This document shows positions 18,215 through 28,859 of a DNA stretch of 35,281 bases, one piece after another; within the stretch, counting starts at the first letter, position 1; every line of letters begins with the position of its first letter. Position numbers and translations under genes: made by a program. Location of the stretch: assembly GCA_003427395.1 (NCBI GenBank), contig BFEA01000080.1:1672016-1707296 (forward strand), written 5' to 3'. The notes under the pieces were generated by a model that searched no databases, was not told the DNA's origin, and saw only the letters and a list, made by a program, of their open reading frames with translations. The stretch is from Chara braunii (Eukaryota > Streptophyta > Charophyceae > Charales > Characeae).

Positions 18215-19970
18215 CAACAGCAGAGATGGTGGCTGCGCTGCAGTCAGTCTTGCCGGAGGGAGGTAAAGTGGATTGATGGGGGTTCTTCTGAGTTGTTTCT
18301 GAATCATGAAGTTGTCATAGGCATGTCTGAAGTAGCTCTAGTTCGCTGAGTCAAAGCCGGATGATGGCCCCGGTATCTCAATTCTCAATTTCCATTCTTA
18401 GGCCAATTGGAATTTTCGAGTAGGTTTCTAGCCTCATTTCATGGATTTTTTTTGACGAGTTTTCTGAATGTACTCGTTACGGGACGCTGGGCCCGGTTCC
18501 CAGTTCGTGCCAATTTGTGAGGATATGGTTGTATCTATGGGACGTTGGACCCGGTTTCCAGCAGGTGTTGCTCCCCACCAATAGATGGAGCTTTGGTTTA
18601 AAAAAAAAAAAAAAACTGGGTTTATCCCAGGCAGATATATATTCTATTTGACGATATATATCTAGCGGTGCTGGTAAGAGCATACACCACTAGCACCTGA
18701 GGAGAGGATCCATCTATTGGTGGGGAGAATCAACTGCTGGAAAATGGGTCCAGCGTCCCCGATACACAAAAGATTTGGGGTATGTCAGGAAAAAAGGAGT
18801 GGGAGTCTCCTGCCAGCATTGATTACTCTAGATCCAGAGAATTGACTGAGCAGGAGTTTTGGAAAAAGGAAAGGAACCTCTTCGCCTTGAACCAGGCGAC
18901 AGATGTCTGCTGCTAAATAACTAGCTCTTCCCCTTCTGTCGATCTCCAACTGCAATCTCGAACATTCAAGGGACCAGCGTCCCCTGCTGGAAAACGGGTC
19001 CAGGTCCCCTATACACAGTGAATCAAGCAGAAATTTAAGAAGGTGTTAGGACGGTAGACTGAGGGCCGTCCTGTCAGCATTGATTGCTCTGTCCTCCAAA
19101 GGTTTAACTGTGCAGGTTATCGAGGGCATCTGCCGCCAAGAGCTATGCAGGGTTTTGAAGGCCCTCCGCTTCTTCAGACTGCACCAGACCGTCGGATCCT
19201 TGTCGATGTTTCCATGTGTTGCTTGTCAACCCGCCGCTTCCTTTCTTGGGCTTGTCGGTCCTTAGTCCTGCGTGAGGCCTTTCTCATTCTGCACCGTACC
19301 ATTGCATGTCGACCATCGCCTGCTGGTGGGGTGGAAATGGATCGGGGAAATCTGTAGGGGGTCGTAGTGGTATCTCTTTGTTTCCATACCAAATTCCCAA
19401 ATGCGAAACTCTTCCCTGGTGCCCCCTGTGGAAGACCACACGAAGGATAGCCTGACCAGCATGAGACATAGGGCAGGATCTGGTGGTGGTTCGGGGATAG
19501 TCAGTCAATTGTGTCAATAGTATCAGCTCTGAAATGCTTATCTGGCGCCCTCCTTCGAGGGTCAAGAGATACACAATACTCCATGCTTAATATATAGGAC
19601 CACTACTGAACACCTTACAAGCCTGCTCAGTCAATCCCCTTTTTTTGGAGGGCAATCAATGCTGCAGGACCCATCTTATATGCTCAGACTCCCTAGATAT
19701 CCTCAGACTTTCTCATACATTCTCAGATATTGATTGTTGTAATATGGGATGCTGGACCCGTTTTCCAGCAGGTGATGCTCCCCACCAATAGATGGAGCCT
19801 CTCCCTAGGTGTTAGTGGTGTCTGCTCTTATGAACAGCGTTAACACTGGTGGGGGCGTTTTTTTTTTTTTTTTTTTTTTTAANTTATTATTTTTTTATTT
19901 TTATTTTTAAAGGTATCTCCTGTCCCACCGTAGTCCAGTCTCTGAAGTTGATGGGGTAATCTCTTCTGAA
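18210..19970. mobile_element. Cluster of SINE-like repeats inserted in the LINE RT
   Basis: At least five copies of a short family with GGGACG(C/T)TGG-CCCG-TTTCCAGCAGGTG and TCCCCACCAATAGATGGAG lie here: plus strand near 18480, 18540 and 19745, minus strand near 18710-18765 and 18974-19012. A second motif, CAGCATTGATT(A/G)CTCT, occurs near 18817 and 19073 and, in related form, near 22735. An A-run (18601-18615) and a T-run (19859-19882, with one N) punctuate it. Nothing coding was recognised. Mixed orientations suggest repeated nested insertion. Confidence 0.7.
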
Positions 19971-19974
19971 CTCA

Positions 19975-20545
19975 TCCCGGTCGCATTTTTGAACAATGTT
20001 TTAACTCTAAACGAGGCAGCAAGGAAAATCAAAGAGAAGAGGATGAATACAACTATCCTGTTTTTCGATTTTGAGAAAGCCTACGACCGAGTTAATTGGG
20101 CCTTCCTCAACGCGAGCATGGAATGAATGGGGGTGGGGTCTAACTTCAGAAAATGGGTCAGGATTTTCTACAATGATGCTTCAAGATGTGTACAAGTCAA
20201 TGAACTAATTTCGGAACGGTACCCGTCTCCCGGTCAGTCCGACAAGGGAACCCTCTAGCCCCAACGATCTTCTTATTTGTCATGGAAGCTATCGCCTCCT
20301 TCCTACGTAAAGACCCCTCGATCCAATCAACACCGGTACCCCTCACCACATCCAATTTCCAATAGTGATAATGTTTGCTGACGACCTCACGGTTCTTAAA
20401 GGGCATCTGACTCTTCTGTTAAAAGTCTAGTCAGGGCAATGGAGGCTTTCAGGCTGGCTTCAGAAATGAAAATCAACTAGAAAAAGACGATAGGCTGGTG
20501 ACTATCAGAGGAGGAGACCCCAAATGGAGGGACCTGAGGCAGAAA
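19975..20545 (+). pseudogene. LINE reverse transcriptase core with FADD
   Basis: Resumes with NVLTLNEAARK, then FFDFEKAYDRVNW (about 20062-20099), VRQGNPLAP (about 20235-20260) and the catalytic FADD box at 20374-20385, all hallmark non-LTR RT motifs. In-frame stops (TGA near 20125, TAG near 20334, TAG near 20478) and frameshifts between them destroy the protein. The catalytic aspartates themselves are still intact. Confidence 0.88.
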
Positions 20546-21236
20546 TGGCATGGGAGAAAAAACCGGAGAGCGAACAAGATACTTGGGAATTATGGTAACC
20601 AAAAATGGTCCTGCCCCGCAAATGGCACATAATCTGCTGACGAATCAAATTAATAGAATGGGGAGATGGGGCACCACTTTCACCTCATTGTTGGGAAGAG
20701 CCTTAACCATTAGCACCTCCATCTTTTCGATGATGTGGTATATTGTGGACTATTCCAGACCAAACTATCAAAGAGCTGAACAGTAGAGCAAGAGCATACC
20801 TATGGTTGGGTGACCCAAACAAAAGGAAGTACATCCCTAAGATAGCCTGGCACTACATAACGAGAAGACCATCTAAGGGAGGATTAGGGATCATCGATCC
20901 CAAACACGAAACCAAAGCCCTCCAGATTAAGTGGATAGTCAAGTTACTAACCCAGCCCGGACTGGCATGACACAAACTAGCCCTCGATAGCATCAGAGCT
21001 ATAGCCCCAGTCCAGAGCCCAATCAACATGGCTGGTCTGTTTTGGGTGATGAACAAAGAATGGACACCAAAGACGGGCAGAAGGAGACGACCGGCAAACT
21101 CGACGCCAAACGAGATGCAACTTGCTACCCCCTACTAGACAACTCTCATCCGCATCTGGAGAGAAATGATGCCAAAAAAAGTTAAAAAACCAAAGTCCAA
21201 AGAGGAAGTCCTACGTCAGCCCCTTTTTGGGAACCC
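20546..21236 (+). pseudogene. LINE RT thumb and connector
   Basis: Frames 20550-20786 and 20743-20970 read RYLGIMV near the start, then ARAYLWLGDPNK and GGLGIIDPKHE, the conserved tail of L1 reverse transcriptases (the W-GGLG-I block). A TGA follows at about 20968. The rest to 21236 is broken. Confidence 0.78.
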
Positions 21237-21869
21237 ATGTGTGAGGGACGCAGGGGGTCACGCAACGTCACTTGCAAACGGGCGTGGCTCTCTTGGATCA
21301 CACACGGGGTCTGGCAGGTGAGTCACATTTGGGATGAAGAGGGAAAAGATTGGATCGGCGAGGAACAGCTGAGACTATGTTTAAAGGGCTGCCACTGCCG
21401 CGATGAAAATCTTACAACAGTAATCAACAACACTCCGGTCGGCTGGAAGGACCTATTAAAAAAGGGCTTTTCTTGGAAACCAGGGGAGTGGGGAGTACTG
21501 ACCCAGGAAACGGTACCACAAAGAGCCTATCAATTGTACCGCAGATCTCCCACATCAGTCTTCGCAGGAGTCTTCACCTCCTTCCCAATAGACTGGACCA
21601 ACCCCAAAACCCTGTCCATCCGCAATAGTGATCCACAAGAAGAGACCCTGAACTCATATGCGCTTCGAGAAATAAGGGTACTGGGCATCTGGCCGAAGAC
21701 TATTTTCCAAGGAGACACAACAATTCAAGATCTAGAATTCGACCCAGATGAACGGGCTTGGGCCTCAGACAATAACAGAATCTGCAAGACCCCTAGGCAC
21801 ATAACTCAGTACACAGTCAAAATGGGTTATATAGGTTGCTACCGAAAACAACGGACCCGGAGCCGGTAA
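21237..21869 (+). pseudogene. LINE C-terminal region before zf-RVT
   Basis: A 210-codon open frame following the RT, rich in Trp (for example WLSWITHGVWQVSHIWDEEG). This is the usual poorly conserved spacer between RT and zf-RVT in plant LINEs. It overlaps the next frame by about 30 nt, so a frameshift lies near 21840. Confidence 0.65.
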
Positions 21870-22599
21870 TCAAAGAAAGATGGACCAAATTGCTAGGACA
21901 AGGAATGAAACCAATCTCCAAGATACCGTGGCGGAAATATAAATCAATACGCCTAGTTAAAATCGGAAGCCTTCAATGGCTGATTGCATACAATGCCCTC
22001 CCAGTGAGCTCTTGGCTACACGCCTGTAGAAAGAGTAGCGACCCAAATAGTTCAGAACAATGCGTGGTCTGCTCAGACAACGAACAAAAGGATCTAATAC
22101 ACTGTCTGTTAACCTGCAAATTCGCTACTGACTTATGTGCAAGAGCCTCAGCACTCTGGGATCACCTCTTCCCCTCCTCCCTTCCCGAGCACCCGATCCA
22201 ATTACTCCTATGGACTAAATCCTTGCTCGATTTAACAAATCCGAAAGCATCTGTTTCGGGATAATCAGGAAGGTGACACTGTGGGTCATTTGGAAGGAGA
22301 GGTGCAGCAGAACCATCGACAAGTCCAGCAACCGGAGTGAACAGATATGGGCAACAATGTGACTTCTGATGGAGACGGAGATCCGATGCCAATGGAAGAA
22401 AGTCAGACTCCAGATCCAACAGGACCCGGAGAAGCAGCGAGAGTTGGTATCAAAGTTCAGGAGAATTTGGTTGGCCCACGGAAAGATAGCTGATATTCGT
22501 GGATTACAAATCAGATGGCAAGACGGGAACAATTCGGCTGCTGCCCAGGAGACAAGGAATTCACACCGGAACGAACAGCAAGACTTTAGAGCCACCTGA
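21836..22599 (+). pseudogene. LINE zf-RVT domain and 3' end
   Basis: Contains LQWLIAYNALPVSSWLHAC, then CVVCSDN and HCLLTC, the zf-RVT Cys/His cluster (about 22060-22120). A TAA at 22262 breaks the frame; LWVIWKERC follows in another frame. Homologous to the fragments at 25063-25341 and 13330-13695, so at least three copies of one LINE family have left their 3' ends in this window. Confidence 0.8.
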
Positions 22600-22689
22600 G
22601 ATCTTCTCGGGTTATGTCTGCTCTAATCTCTGTTTTCCTTGCTTTTTTGTTTTTCTGACACATTCCAACAAAGGGATCTGAGAGGGGAC

Positions 22690-22923
22690 TCAGGGAAAGG
22701 AAAGCTGGCTGTCAATCCTCCAATGCAGTGGAGTAATCAATGCTGATCAGGGACCCTTCGGCCAGGCGGAAGGGGGTGTGCGTGTGTGCAATGATGTAAT
22801 TTTGTTATTTTGACTTGCTGGGGGAATAGGAACTGGACTGACGCTCCCCAGAACGGATATGGAGCCAGGACCATAAGGACCTGTTTGTTTGTTTGTTTGT
22901 TTGTTTGTTTGTTTGTTTGTTTG

Positions 22924-22959
<36 letters not shown>

Positions 22960-23190
22960 CCATGCAAAATTTGGCAGGCGTTGGGAGATAACCTGAGAGG
23001 AAAAGTAGAGGGAAGGCAAGCTGACAGTCGATCCTGCGGGAACCTGGAGCAGTCAATGCTGGTCAATGGTCAGGCGGCCAAATGGAAGGAAGCACGAGCG
23101 TGTTCTTGATGTATCTCTGACTTGCCGGTGTAATAGGAACCGGACCGATGCTTCCCAGAGTGGATATGGAGCCAGGCCCTTTCCCATGTG
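22690..23190 (+). repeat. Direct duplication of a SINE-like unit, about 190 bp each
   Basis: 22690-22880 and 22998-23185 share ordered blocks: AAGCTG(G/A)C, GTCAATCCT/GTCGATCCT, AATCAATGCTG/CAGTCAATGCTGGTCA, GACTTGC, GGAATAGGAACTGGACTGA/GTAATAGGAACCGGACCGA, and GGATATGGAGCCAGG. Separated by the TTTG/poly-T tract. An inverted copy of the second half lies at 12525-12640. Confidence 0.8.
22882..22952. repeat. (TTTG)n followed by poly-T
   Basis: About ten TTTG units (22882-22923) run into a 29-nt T-tract. On the minus strand this is an A-tail with CAAA repeats, a common SINE/LINE tail form. TTAAAGAGGCCATGCAAA follows directly and recurs near 15655, so a retroposon end probably lies here. Confidence 0.95.
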
Positions 23191-23433
23191 GGCCGCTGTC
23201 GGGGCCCCAATTCTTTAGGAGGCCGAAACGAAACGATGGCTGCCGATGAGATTTATCAACAGCGGCCGTCGTCAGGCCTAGCCTCCAATTTTTAGGAGTA
23301 GGCCATTCTTTCTCCCGTTTTCCCAACAGCGGGAAAGGTAGTGGTGGTTCAACAAGGCCGTGCAGCTAAAGCAAGCCATCAAAGCCCCAGCGTAAATAAC
23401 ACCCAAGCAGCCAAAGAGTGGGCTTAAGCCCGA
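23191..23433. other. Unassigned spacer
   Basis: No gene or shared repeat recognised. Confidence 0.3.
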
Positions 23434-23790
23434 TGCATGGCATGGGAAGAAGCAGTGGGGGAAAGGCTTGTGCTGCTGATGGACCAGGAACGGCCCCGGA
23501 TAACGGGCCAGGCAACAGTAATAGTGGGCATGAGAAGAGTGACGACCCTATTGAGTATAGCAAGCAACAATTCAGGCCACAGTGCGAACTGATGACACAA
23601 ATGGCTTAACCCCCCCATGAATGGCACGTAAAGAAGCAGTGGGGGAAAGGCATCTGCTAGTGGGCCAGGAATGTGGCCTATAGGATAACAGGCGAGATAA
23701 CAGCAACAGTGGGCATGAGAAGCGTGATGACCCCACTGAGTATATCAAGCAACAGTTCAGGCCAAGTGCGGACAGGTCCAGGCCTTCTTT
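23434..23790. repeat. 184-bp tandem duplication
   Basis: AGCAGTGGGGGAAAGGC begins at 23451 and 23635. Both copies continue with GGCCAGG, CAGTAATAGTGGGCATGAGA/CAGCAACAGTGGGCATGAGA, TATTGAGTATA/CACTGAGTATA and CAAGCAACA-TTCAGGCCA. About 85-90% similar by eye. No coding role seen. Confidence 0.85.
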
Positions 23791-24134
23791 GTTGCACTGA
23801 TGATGCACAATGGACAAAAGGGGATGCAGCAGTGGCAAGAAAAATAGAGACAGCAGCAGAACGTGCACAATGCAGGAGTATTCTCAGGCGGGGAAGAACG
23901 GAAGCCACGTTGGGAGATGCTGGGGATCTTCAAAGACACATTGGCGAAAATAATGAAGAAGGGAAGGTGTGCGAGGTGCAGCTGCAAGGAGCGCCTACAG
24001 AGGTGGTTTACAGATAAGCTGTGCACAAGCTTGTTAAAGGAGAGGATTTGCAGTAGGGGTTGCACTTTCCCTGACCGGGGAGATCGTTACTGCGAGTTGT
24101 AGGGCGGCATGGTTTCCCTCCCCCCGTCCTTGAT

Positions 24135-24290
24135 TGGCACACACACTGCAGCGCCCGTTAGGACGAGAGTGATAGAAGCAGCAGAAGCGCCCATTAGGAG
24201 GGGAGTGATGGTGGCAGCAGCAGCACTGATTAGAAGGAGAGTGATGGCAGCAACAGCGACGACGAGTTGGTGGAAAGAGGCAGAGGTCGA
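24135..24290. repeat. Minisatellite, three units of about 36-42 bp
   Basis: Units start GCGCCCGTTAGGACGAGAG, GCGCCCATTAGGAGGGGAG and CTGATTAGAAGGAGAG, each followed by TGAT-G-AGCAGCA. It keeps a frame open on both strands, so it can masquerade as a repeat protein; no support for expression. Confidence 0.75.
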
Positions 24291-24362
24291 CAAGATGGTT
24301 TTGGCCCCGTAACCCCTGTTGATGTGCATACGAAATCCATCATGACAATCATGAGGAGTAGT

Positions 24363-24516
24363 AAACCTGTTTCTTTTTTTTTTCAGAACAAAAACAGCAA
24401 GTTTATTACCACATAAGCATTTGGAGGCCAGGAATCCCTCCACATCTGAACCCGGGGTACTGGGGCCATTTCCCAGCTTCGGCTTTGCTGGAAACCTGGC
24501 CCAGCGTCCCATTCCA
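24363..24516 (-). repeat. A-tailed copy of the GGGACGCTGG repeat family
   Basis: On the minus strand it starts GGGACGCTGGGCCAGGTTTC, contains AATAAA (in GGTAATAAACTTGC) and ends in an A-rich tail. This is the same head as the repeats inside the LINE at 18.5-19.8 kb and gives the family a polarity: head GGGACGCTGG, tail poly-A. Confidence 0.65.
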
Positions 24517-24633
24517 TTGCGGCCATCAGAAGATTTGAACTGGACTTACAAAGGCTAAGAACTACGAACCCTAAGTTAACCCCCTACTTTTCAACCCGAA
24601 ACATATATTGAGATAATTATCGTCCTTCCATCC

Positions 24634-24651
24634 TTAAACCCTAAACCCTAC
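24634..24651. repeat. Short telomere-like motif
   Basis: AAACCCTAAACCCTA, two units of the plant-type telomere repeat. Two units are expected by chance or as a promoter telo-box; not evidence of a chromosome end. Confidence 0.5.
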
Positions 24652-24663
24652 TAGTGCTGCTAG

Positions 24664-25400
24664 CTACCGAGTCCTACTGCACGGTGGTGTGTGCGGGAGC
24701 TGGTAACCCGGTCCTCGTCTTGCAGCAACTGCCTGATGTGTGTATCTCCCTGCTGGGCGAGGTTGCCCTGATATTGCTGGCTGCCATTGACATAGGAGCC
24801 TGGACCCCTTGATGGTCACCACCTTCCCCTTGCAAAGAACAGTTTGCTCAAACTGATTTCTTAATTCGTGGGCCTTCGCCAGATTCTGCAGGATCTGCAT
24901 GCTTGCCCTCTTGCACTGTGCCCAAATGCGTGTCTCTAAGAGGTTTTGGTAGATGTCTCGTGCCTCCCGTCTGTGCATTGGCCTCTTCTCGATCGTTTGC
25001 TGGCATCCCGTCTTCCATATGTTCCAGAGGGCGTACTTCCTTATAGCTGAACGGTTTTCTTCTCAAAGTCGTCCCATGACCTGGGTAGTCCCGTCCCCAT
25101 CAGGAGAGTAGCCATGCCCTCGGGGAACATAGAGTTTGAAAACTTGATCCGATAGGGCTTTGGCTAATTGCCAGACTTGTTGCTTGCCGTGGCATGCCAA
25201 CAGACAGTGTACCACTGTCTTAGTTGCCCATTCGGCGCAGACCATACGTATCTCTTTCTGCGGATCCCTATGTTCCTGACTCCTGCGAGCATTCACCCAA
25301 ACGTTGACTGGCAGTGCTACGTGGTAGATCAGCCACTGCATGCTTCTTATCTGCCCAAGTCTGATAGAATTCAGTTGGGACTAGGGAAAGTGAGGTAATT
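24664..25400 (-). pseudogene. Second LINE 3' fragment with zf-RVT, minus strand
   Basis: Read on the minus strand, 25341-25063 gives MQWLIYHVALPVNVWVNARR, then MVCAEWATKTVVHCLLAC, a zf-RVT pattern closely matching 21960-22130. Beyond a frameshift near 25060 comes YALWNIWKTGC and a helical tail ending near 24700. Truncated at its 5' side and not functional. Confidence 0.75.
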
Positions 25401-25812
25401 GCACAGGGTTCCCTCCCATCCTCTCTCTCCAGCGTTTACTTAATGGTTCCTCCAGTTGGTAGGAGCGCCGTCTGAGATAGTGAACCTGTTCATGCTCTCA
25501 GTGAAAAAACAGATTACCCTGATCAATACCTTGGTGAAGAGTAGGGCTGTGAAGACCATGGTGGGCAACAAAGACTGCACCTCAGGATGAAGGTGCTGGA
25601 GGAGAGGTCGTTGTTCAAGATTAACATGTTGGAGTATGTGACAGATGCAATGACTTGGGCTGAGTCTTCACTCTTCCCAGCCTCTGTTTCCTTTGGCTTG
25701 ACTTGCACTTGGTACCACATGCCCATGGCCAGTTTGCTTCCGAATGTCCAGGCCTGGTGTACTTTTCCCCGAATTTTTCATTGGTGTGCTGCTGCTTGGG
25801 TCTGTGAGTCAC
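25401..25812. other. Unassigned stretch
   Basis: Lies upstream of the minus-strand LINE fragment and could be more of it. Minus-strand MVFTALLFTKVLIRVICFF-like frames near 25400-25560 are hydrophobic but match no motif I can name. Confidence 0.3.
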
Positions 25813-26110
25813 GACTTTTCACATGTGGAGCATGACTTTTGACTGTGGGATGTGACTCTTGCCTCTGGGCCACGACTTTTCCCTGGAGAAGTGTCCTTTG
25901 CCTGTGGGATACGACTTTTCAATATGACTTTTCAATACGACTTTTCAATACGACTTTTCAATATGACTTTTCAATACGACTTTTCAATATGAGATGTGAC
26001 TTTTGCTTATAGAATGCAACCTTTGCCTCTGGGATGTGACTGTTCACCGGGTGCCTGTTGGACTTGAACCCTAAGGTACCCGACTGTGACCTTTCTGAGC
26101 TGGCCGACTT
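25813..26110. repeat. Dispersed GACTTTTG repeat, copy 2
   Basis: Second copy of the family at 9331-9620, same orientation, with the same order of blocks. It differs mainly by an expansion of a 13-bp unit at 25911-25988. Confidence 0.8.
25911..25988. repeat. 13-bp tandem repeat, six units
   Basis: Six contiguous units of A(C/T)GACTTTTCAAT. Only C/T at position 2 varies. The parent repeat at 9.4 kb has one comparable unit, so the array is a local expansion. Confidence 0.97.
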
Positions 26111-26499
26111 GGCCTGAGACTTCGACCCTGAGATTCGAATTTGGGTTCTGCATTGTGGAATGCCTTTCACAGACATCCCCTGTTAGTTTTGGCAACGAAG
26201 GCATGGTTTTGGACCGGCAATGGCTCTGAGCAGCAAGAGCGGACATCTTTTGTGTCTTTCAGATTGTGCCGATGATAGGTGGGAGTGGCGGCAACTGAAA
26301 CAAGGGGCTATGAGAAGGGGCCGCTGAAGGACAAGTCAGGATGAGCTTGCATGTTTGCTTCAGTGTTCTTCAACTACACGAGGTGGCATAACGTGAGGAC
26401 TCTCAAGTGTTTGGGTGAGTGACAACAGCAGACATGCAGAGCCTTCACAAGCTCAGAAGGTGAAGAGAAGGTACGATAACTTGTGGAGTACTGTGATTC
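26111..26499. other. Unassigned stretch before the Ty3/gypsy fragment
   Basis: No gene recognised. No LTR or primer-binding site could be identified for the adjoining retrotransposon fragment. Confidence 0.3.
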
Positions 26500-27190
26500 A
26501 GGAGGAACCCATAGGGATCATGAAGCACCCCATATGGTTGGTGTTTGATACAGTGCCTCCCGAGGGATGTGCATATCGTATGCCACCTACAAATCTAGAG
26601 AGTCAAAGAAACAGCTGCAAGGGCTTACTTCAAAGAGGTGGATTTGGCCACCCGATGGCACTCCACTCTATTTTGTTCCAAAGGAGGATGGAGGAGGTCG
26701 CATGTGCATCAGATGCAAAAGACTTTACAACATCAACATCAAGAATGTAGAGCTGTTGCCGCGGATGTATGGCTTTCTTTTGCTGGGTTGCAGAGTATTT
26801 TCCAGGGTTTATCCGAAGAGCAGCCACTATCAGATAGAAGTGCAGCCCTTAAATTAGCACAAGACGGCATTTTGGACTGTGTATGGCCTGTATGAGTCCA
26901 AAGTGATGTTTCTTGGACTGACAAACGCACCTGTGACATTCTGGCGCGCTATGAAGGGCTTGCTAAGGGATTACCTCAACCTGTTCATGGTGGTTTACCT
27001 GGATGATTTTCTTACCTTTAACAGATCGTACAAGGAACATGTAGAGCAACTGAGTCTGGTGTTCGAATGGTCGAGGACCCGAGGTAGAAAAAGTATAAGA
27101 TCAACGCCATGAAGATCAAATTCAACAAAGAGAAGATATTGTCTTTGGGACATGGCATTGCAGCGAATGGCATGCACTTGGGGCAAAGAA
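26500..27190 (+). pseudogene. Ty3/gypsy reverse transcriptase fragment
   Basis: In order, over three frames: AYRMPP, PLYFVPKEDGG with RMCI, NIKNVELLPRMY, YGLYESKVMFLGLTNAP and the catalytic VVYLDD box (YLDD at 26996-27007), then EHVEQLSLVF. These are the Ty3/gypsy RT motifs, distinct from the FADD of the LINEs. A stop near 26853 and frameshifts near 26630, 26720 and 27085 break it. No protease, RNase H or integrase and no LTRs were found, so only the RT has survived. Confidence 0.82.
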
Positions 27191-27507
27191 AAATGTCACA
27201 TGCCTATCAGTAGATAGCGAAGAATTACCGAACAACCTGACTTATCATACTCAGAACTAAGACAACGCACTCATTGCTACCACACAAAGCAGTAAGGAGG
27301 AGACATGCGCTGCACACTTGTGGGGGGAGAATGATAGATAATGAGGGTAGGAGAGGGAGACGAGAGGTGGGGGAAGCAGTAGAGAAGAGTAAGCAATAAT
27401 CCAAGGACAATAGCCGATATGAGAATAACCTCCCCAATCCCACAACCGCTCTTCATGCAGTGTTGAGTCTGAACCGCGGAGCTGTCTCCCTGAAATGTCG
27501 CCAAGTT

Positions 27508-27508
<1 letters not shown>
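27191..27508. other. Unassigned stretch
   Basis: No gene or repeat recognised between the RT fragment and the CT microsatellite. Confidence 0.3.

Positions 27509-27580
<72 letters not shown>
27509..27580. repeat. (CT)36 microsatellite, 72 bp
   Basis: Uninterrupted CT dinucleotides. Frames through it are artefacts. Confidence 0.99.
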
Positions 27581-27584
<4 letters not shown>

Positions 27585-28549
27585 GGCAAGTGGCTTGTAT
27601 TGGTCCTCAAGCTATGGCACCCAGGTAAGTACTCTCCTGTGCGCCAATGGTGCTGCAGACCTCTCTATGTGACGCGCCATCTTCCAACCCCCCCCGCCCC
27701 TCCTCCCCCCCCTTTTTGGTGATCTTGTGCAACCAGAACAAAGAGGCCCCTTTTTGTGTTTTTATGAATCGATGCGCATTACTCGCAATCAAAGAGGCCT
27801 GCCCCTTGTCATTCTGGTTGGTTTTTGGAATTCCATTTTTGACAAATTGGGAAATACATGGGAATTACGCACGCCTTAGCGAGCGCGCTGGGAATTTGGC
27901 TCGACGGTTAGGAATTCTGGAATAAGCGGGACCCGACGTGTCCTTTTTGTTCGTAAATGTTTTCGACTTCGTCTCGGAAAACTCTGGGAATTCTGGCGTA
28001 GGACTTTTTCCCGCGCTCACCCTACGCACGAGGCTGGTGTTTTTCAATGTTGAATTAGTGTAGGATTCTGAATGAGCTGCAACTGTTTCGATGCCCTTTC
28101 TGCTTTCGTATCGGCGTCATGCATGCGAGCTCCTCTCCCTCTCCCCCCCCGCTCTCTCCGTTTCCCTCGCTACCTTCGACACTCTCCTCTTCGCGTTCAT
28201 ACTCCTCTCTCTCTGTAACCATTTTTCCATCTCTGCTTTGCCTCGCACGCCCTTTTCTCTTTCTTGATCGTTTGAATCTTGGTTCCATGTCGCGCTGTCC
28301 TTTCACGCCCTTCTTCCTCTCGCTCTAATCCTTGCGCCGGAATACCGTGTCGATCTTCTCCTCCTTCCCTCTAGCCAAAGAGACGCGTCGTGTAAAAAGG
28401 AAATTCCTGTTACGCGACGATTATGATTGGCTACAACCGGGATCCGAAGGATCGACATGGCTTTCGTCGGGCGATTATCCCCGGACCTTCCCCTACCTCT
28501 CCCTACCTCAGTCCTAACCCTTCCTGGCATCTACCTCCTTTTCCACAAC
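27581..28549. other. Unassigned, C/T-rich, no gene recognised
   Basis: Strongly C/T-rich at 28125-28330, as often seen upstream of plant promoters. No recognised coding region. Confidence 0.35.
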
Positions 28550-28556
28550 TATAAAT
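28550..28556 (+). promoter_or_regulatory. TATAAAT box candidate
   Basis: TATAAAT follows a C/T-rich stretch and could serve a transcript starting near 28580 and covering the ATG at 28860. Motif only. Confidence 0.3.
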
Positions 28557-28859
28557 TCCGCAACCGCTACCGGAAATCTCTCTCTCAACTCATTAGCCAG
28601 CTTCCGGGAAGCAGTTGCTAGGTGGTGCGTGTGAAGGAGCGAGTCAAAAAGTCCTGACGGGCTGATTGTAGTCTTGTCGGTTGTGCGCTGGATCGTCCGA
28701 CGAACTGTGGGATCCAGGCAAGGCCGCGTAGAGACTAAGTCGGCGGGGTGACGATCGCTATGGTGGGAGTAGCTCATGACGACCAGGATCGTCAGTGTCA
28801 GTGTGAGGTTCGAATTGAAGGTTGAGTGGATATATGGCCTGGGGCCATGGTAGAATTTT

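Larger units (their letters stand above)
15690..22600 (+). mobile_element. Decayed L1-type LINE with two nested insertions
   Basis: Fragments in consistent order and orientation are an apurinic-type endonuclease, a linker, a reverse transcriptase and a zf-RVT tail, the layout of plant L1 LINE ORF2. Interruptions are a foldback element with a hammerhead motif (about 15997-16960) and a repeat cluster (about 18210-19970). Removing them leaves about 4.2 kb. Frameshifts and stops occur throughout (near 15930, 17462, 17688, 17900, 20125, 20250, 20480, 21840), so it is dead. AAAGAGGCCATGCAAA lies just upstream (15660) and also at 22955 after a poly-T, so the 5' border may carry an older retroposon edge. 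No poly-A or TSD identified for the whole LINE. Confidence 0.85.

Noticed and set aside
23434-23790. CRISPR-like array
   Set aside because: Only two long imperfect copies with no spacers; the genome is eukaryotic.
24634-24651. Interstitial telomere
   Set aside because: Only two telomere-like units; too short to mean more than chance or a telo-box.
26500-27190. Active Ty3/gypsy element
   Set aside because: Stops and frameshifts within the RT and absence of other domains or LTRs show it is a relic.
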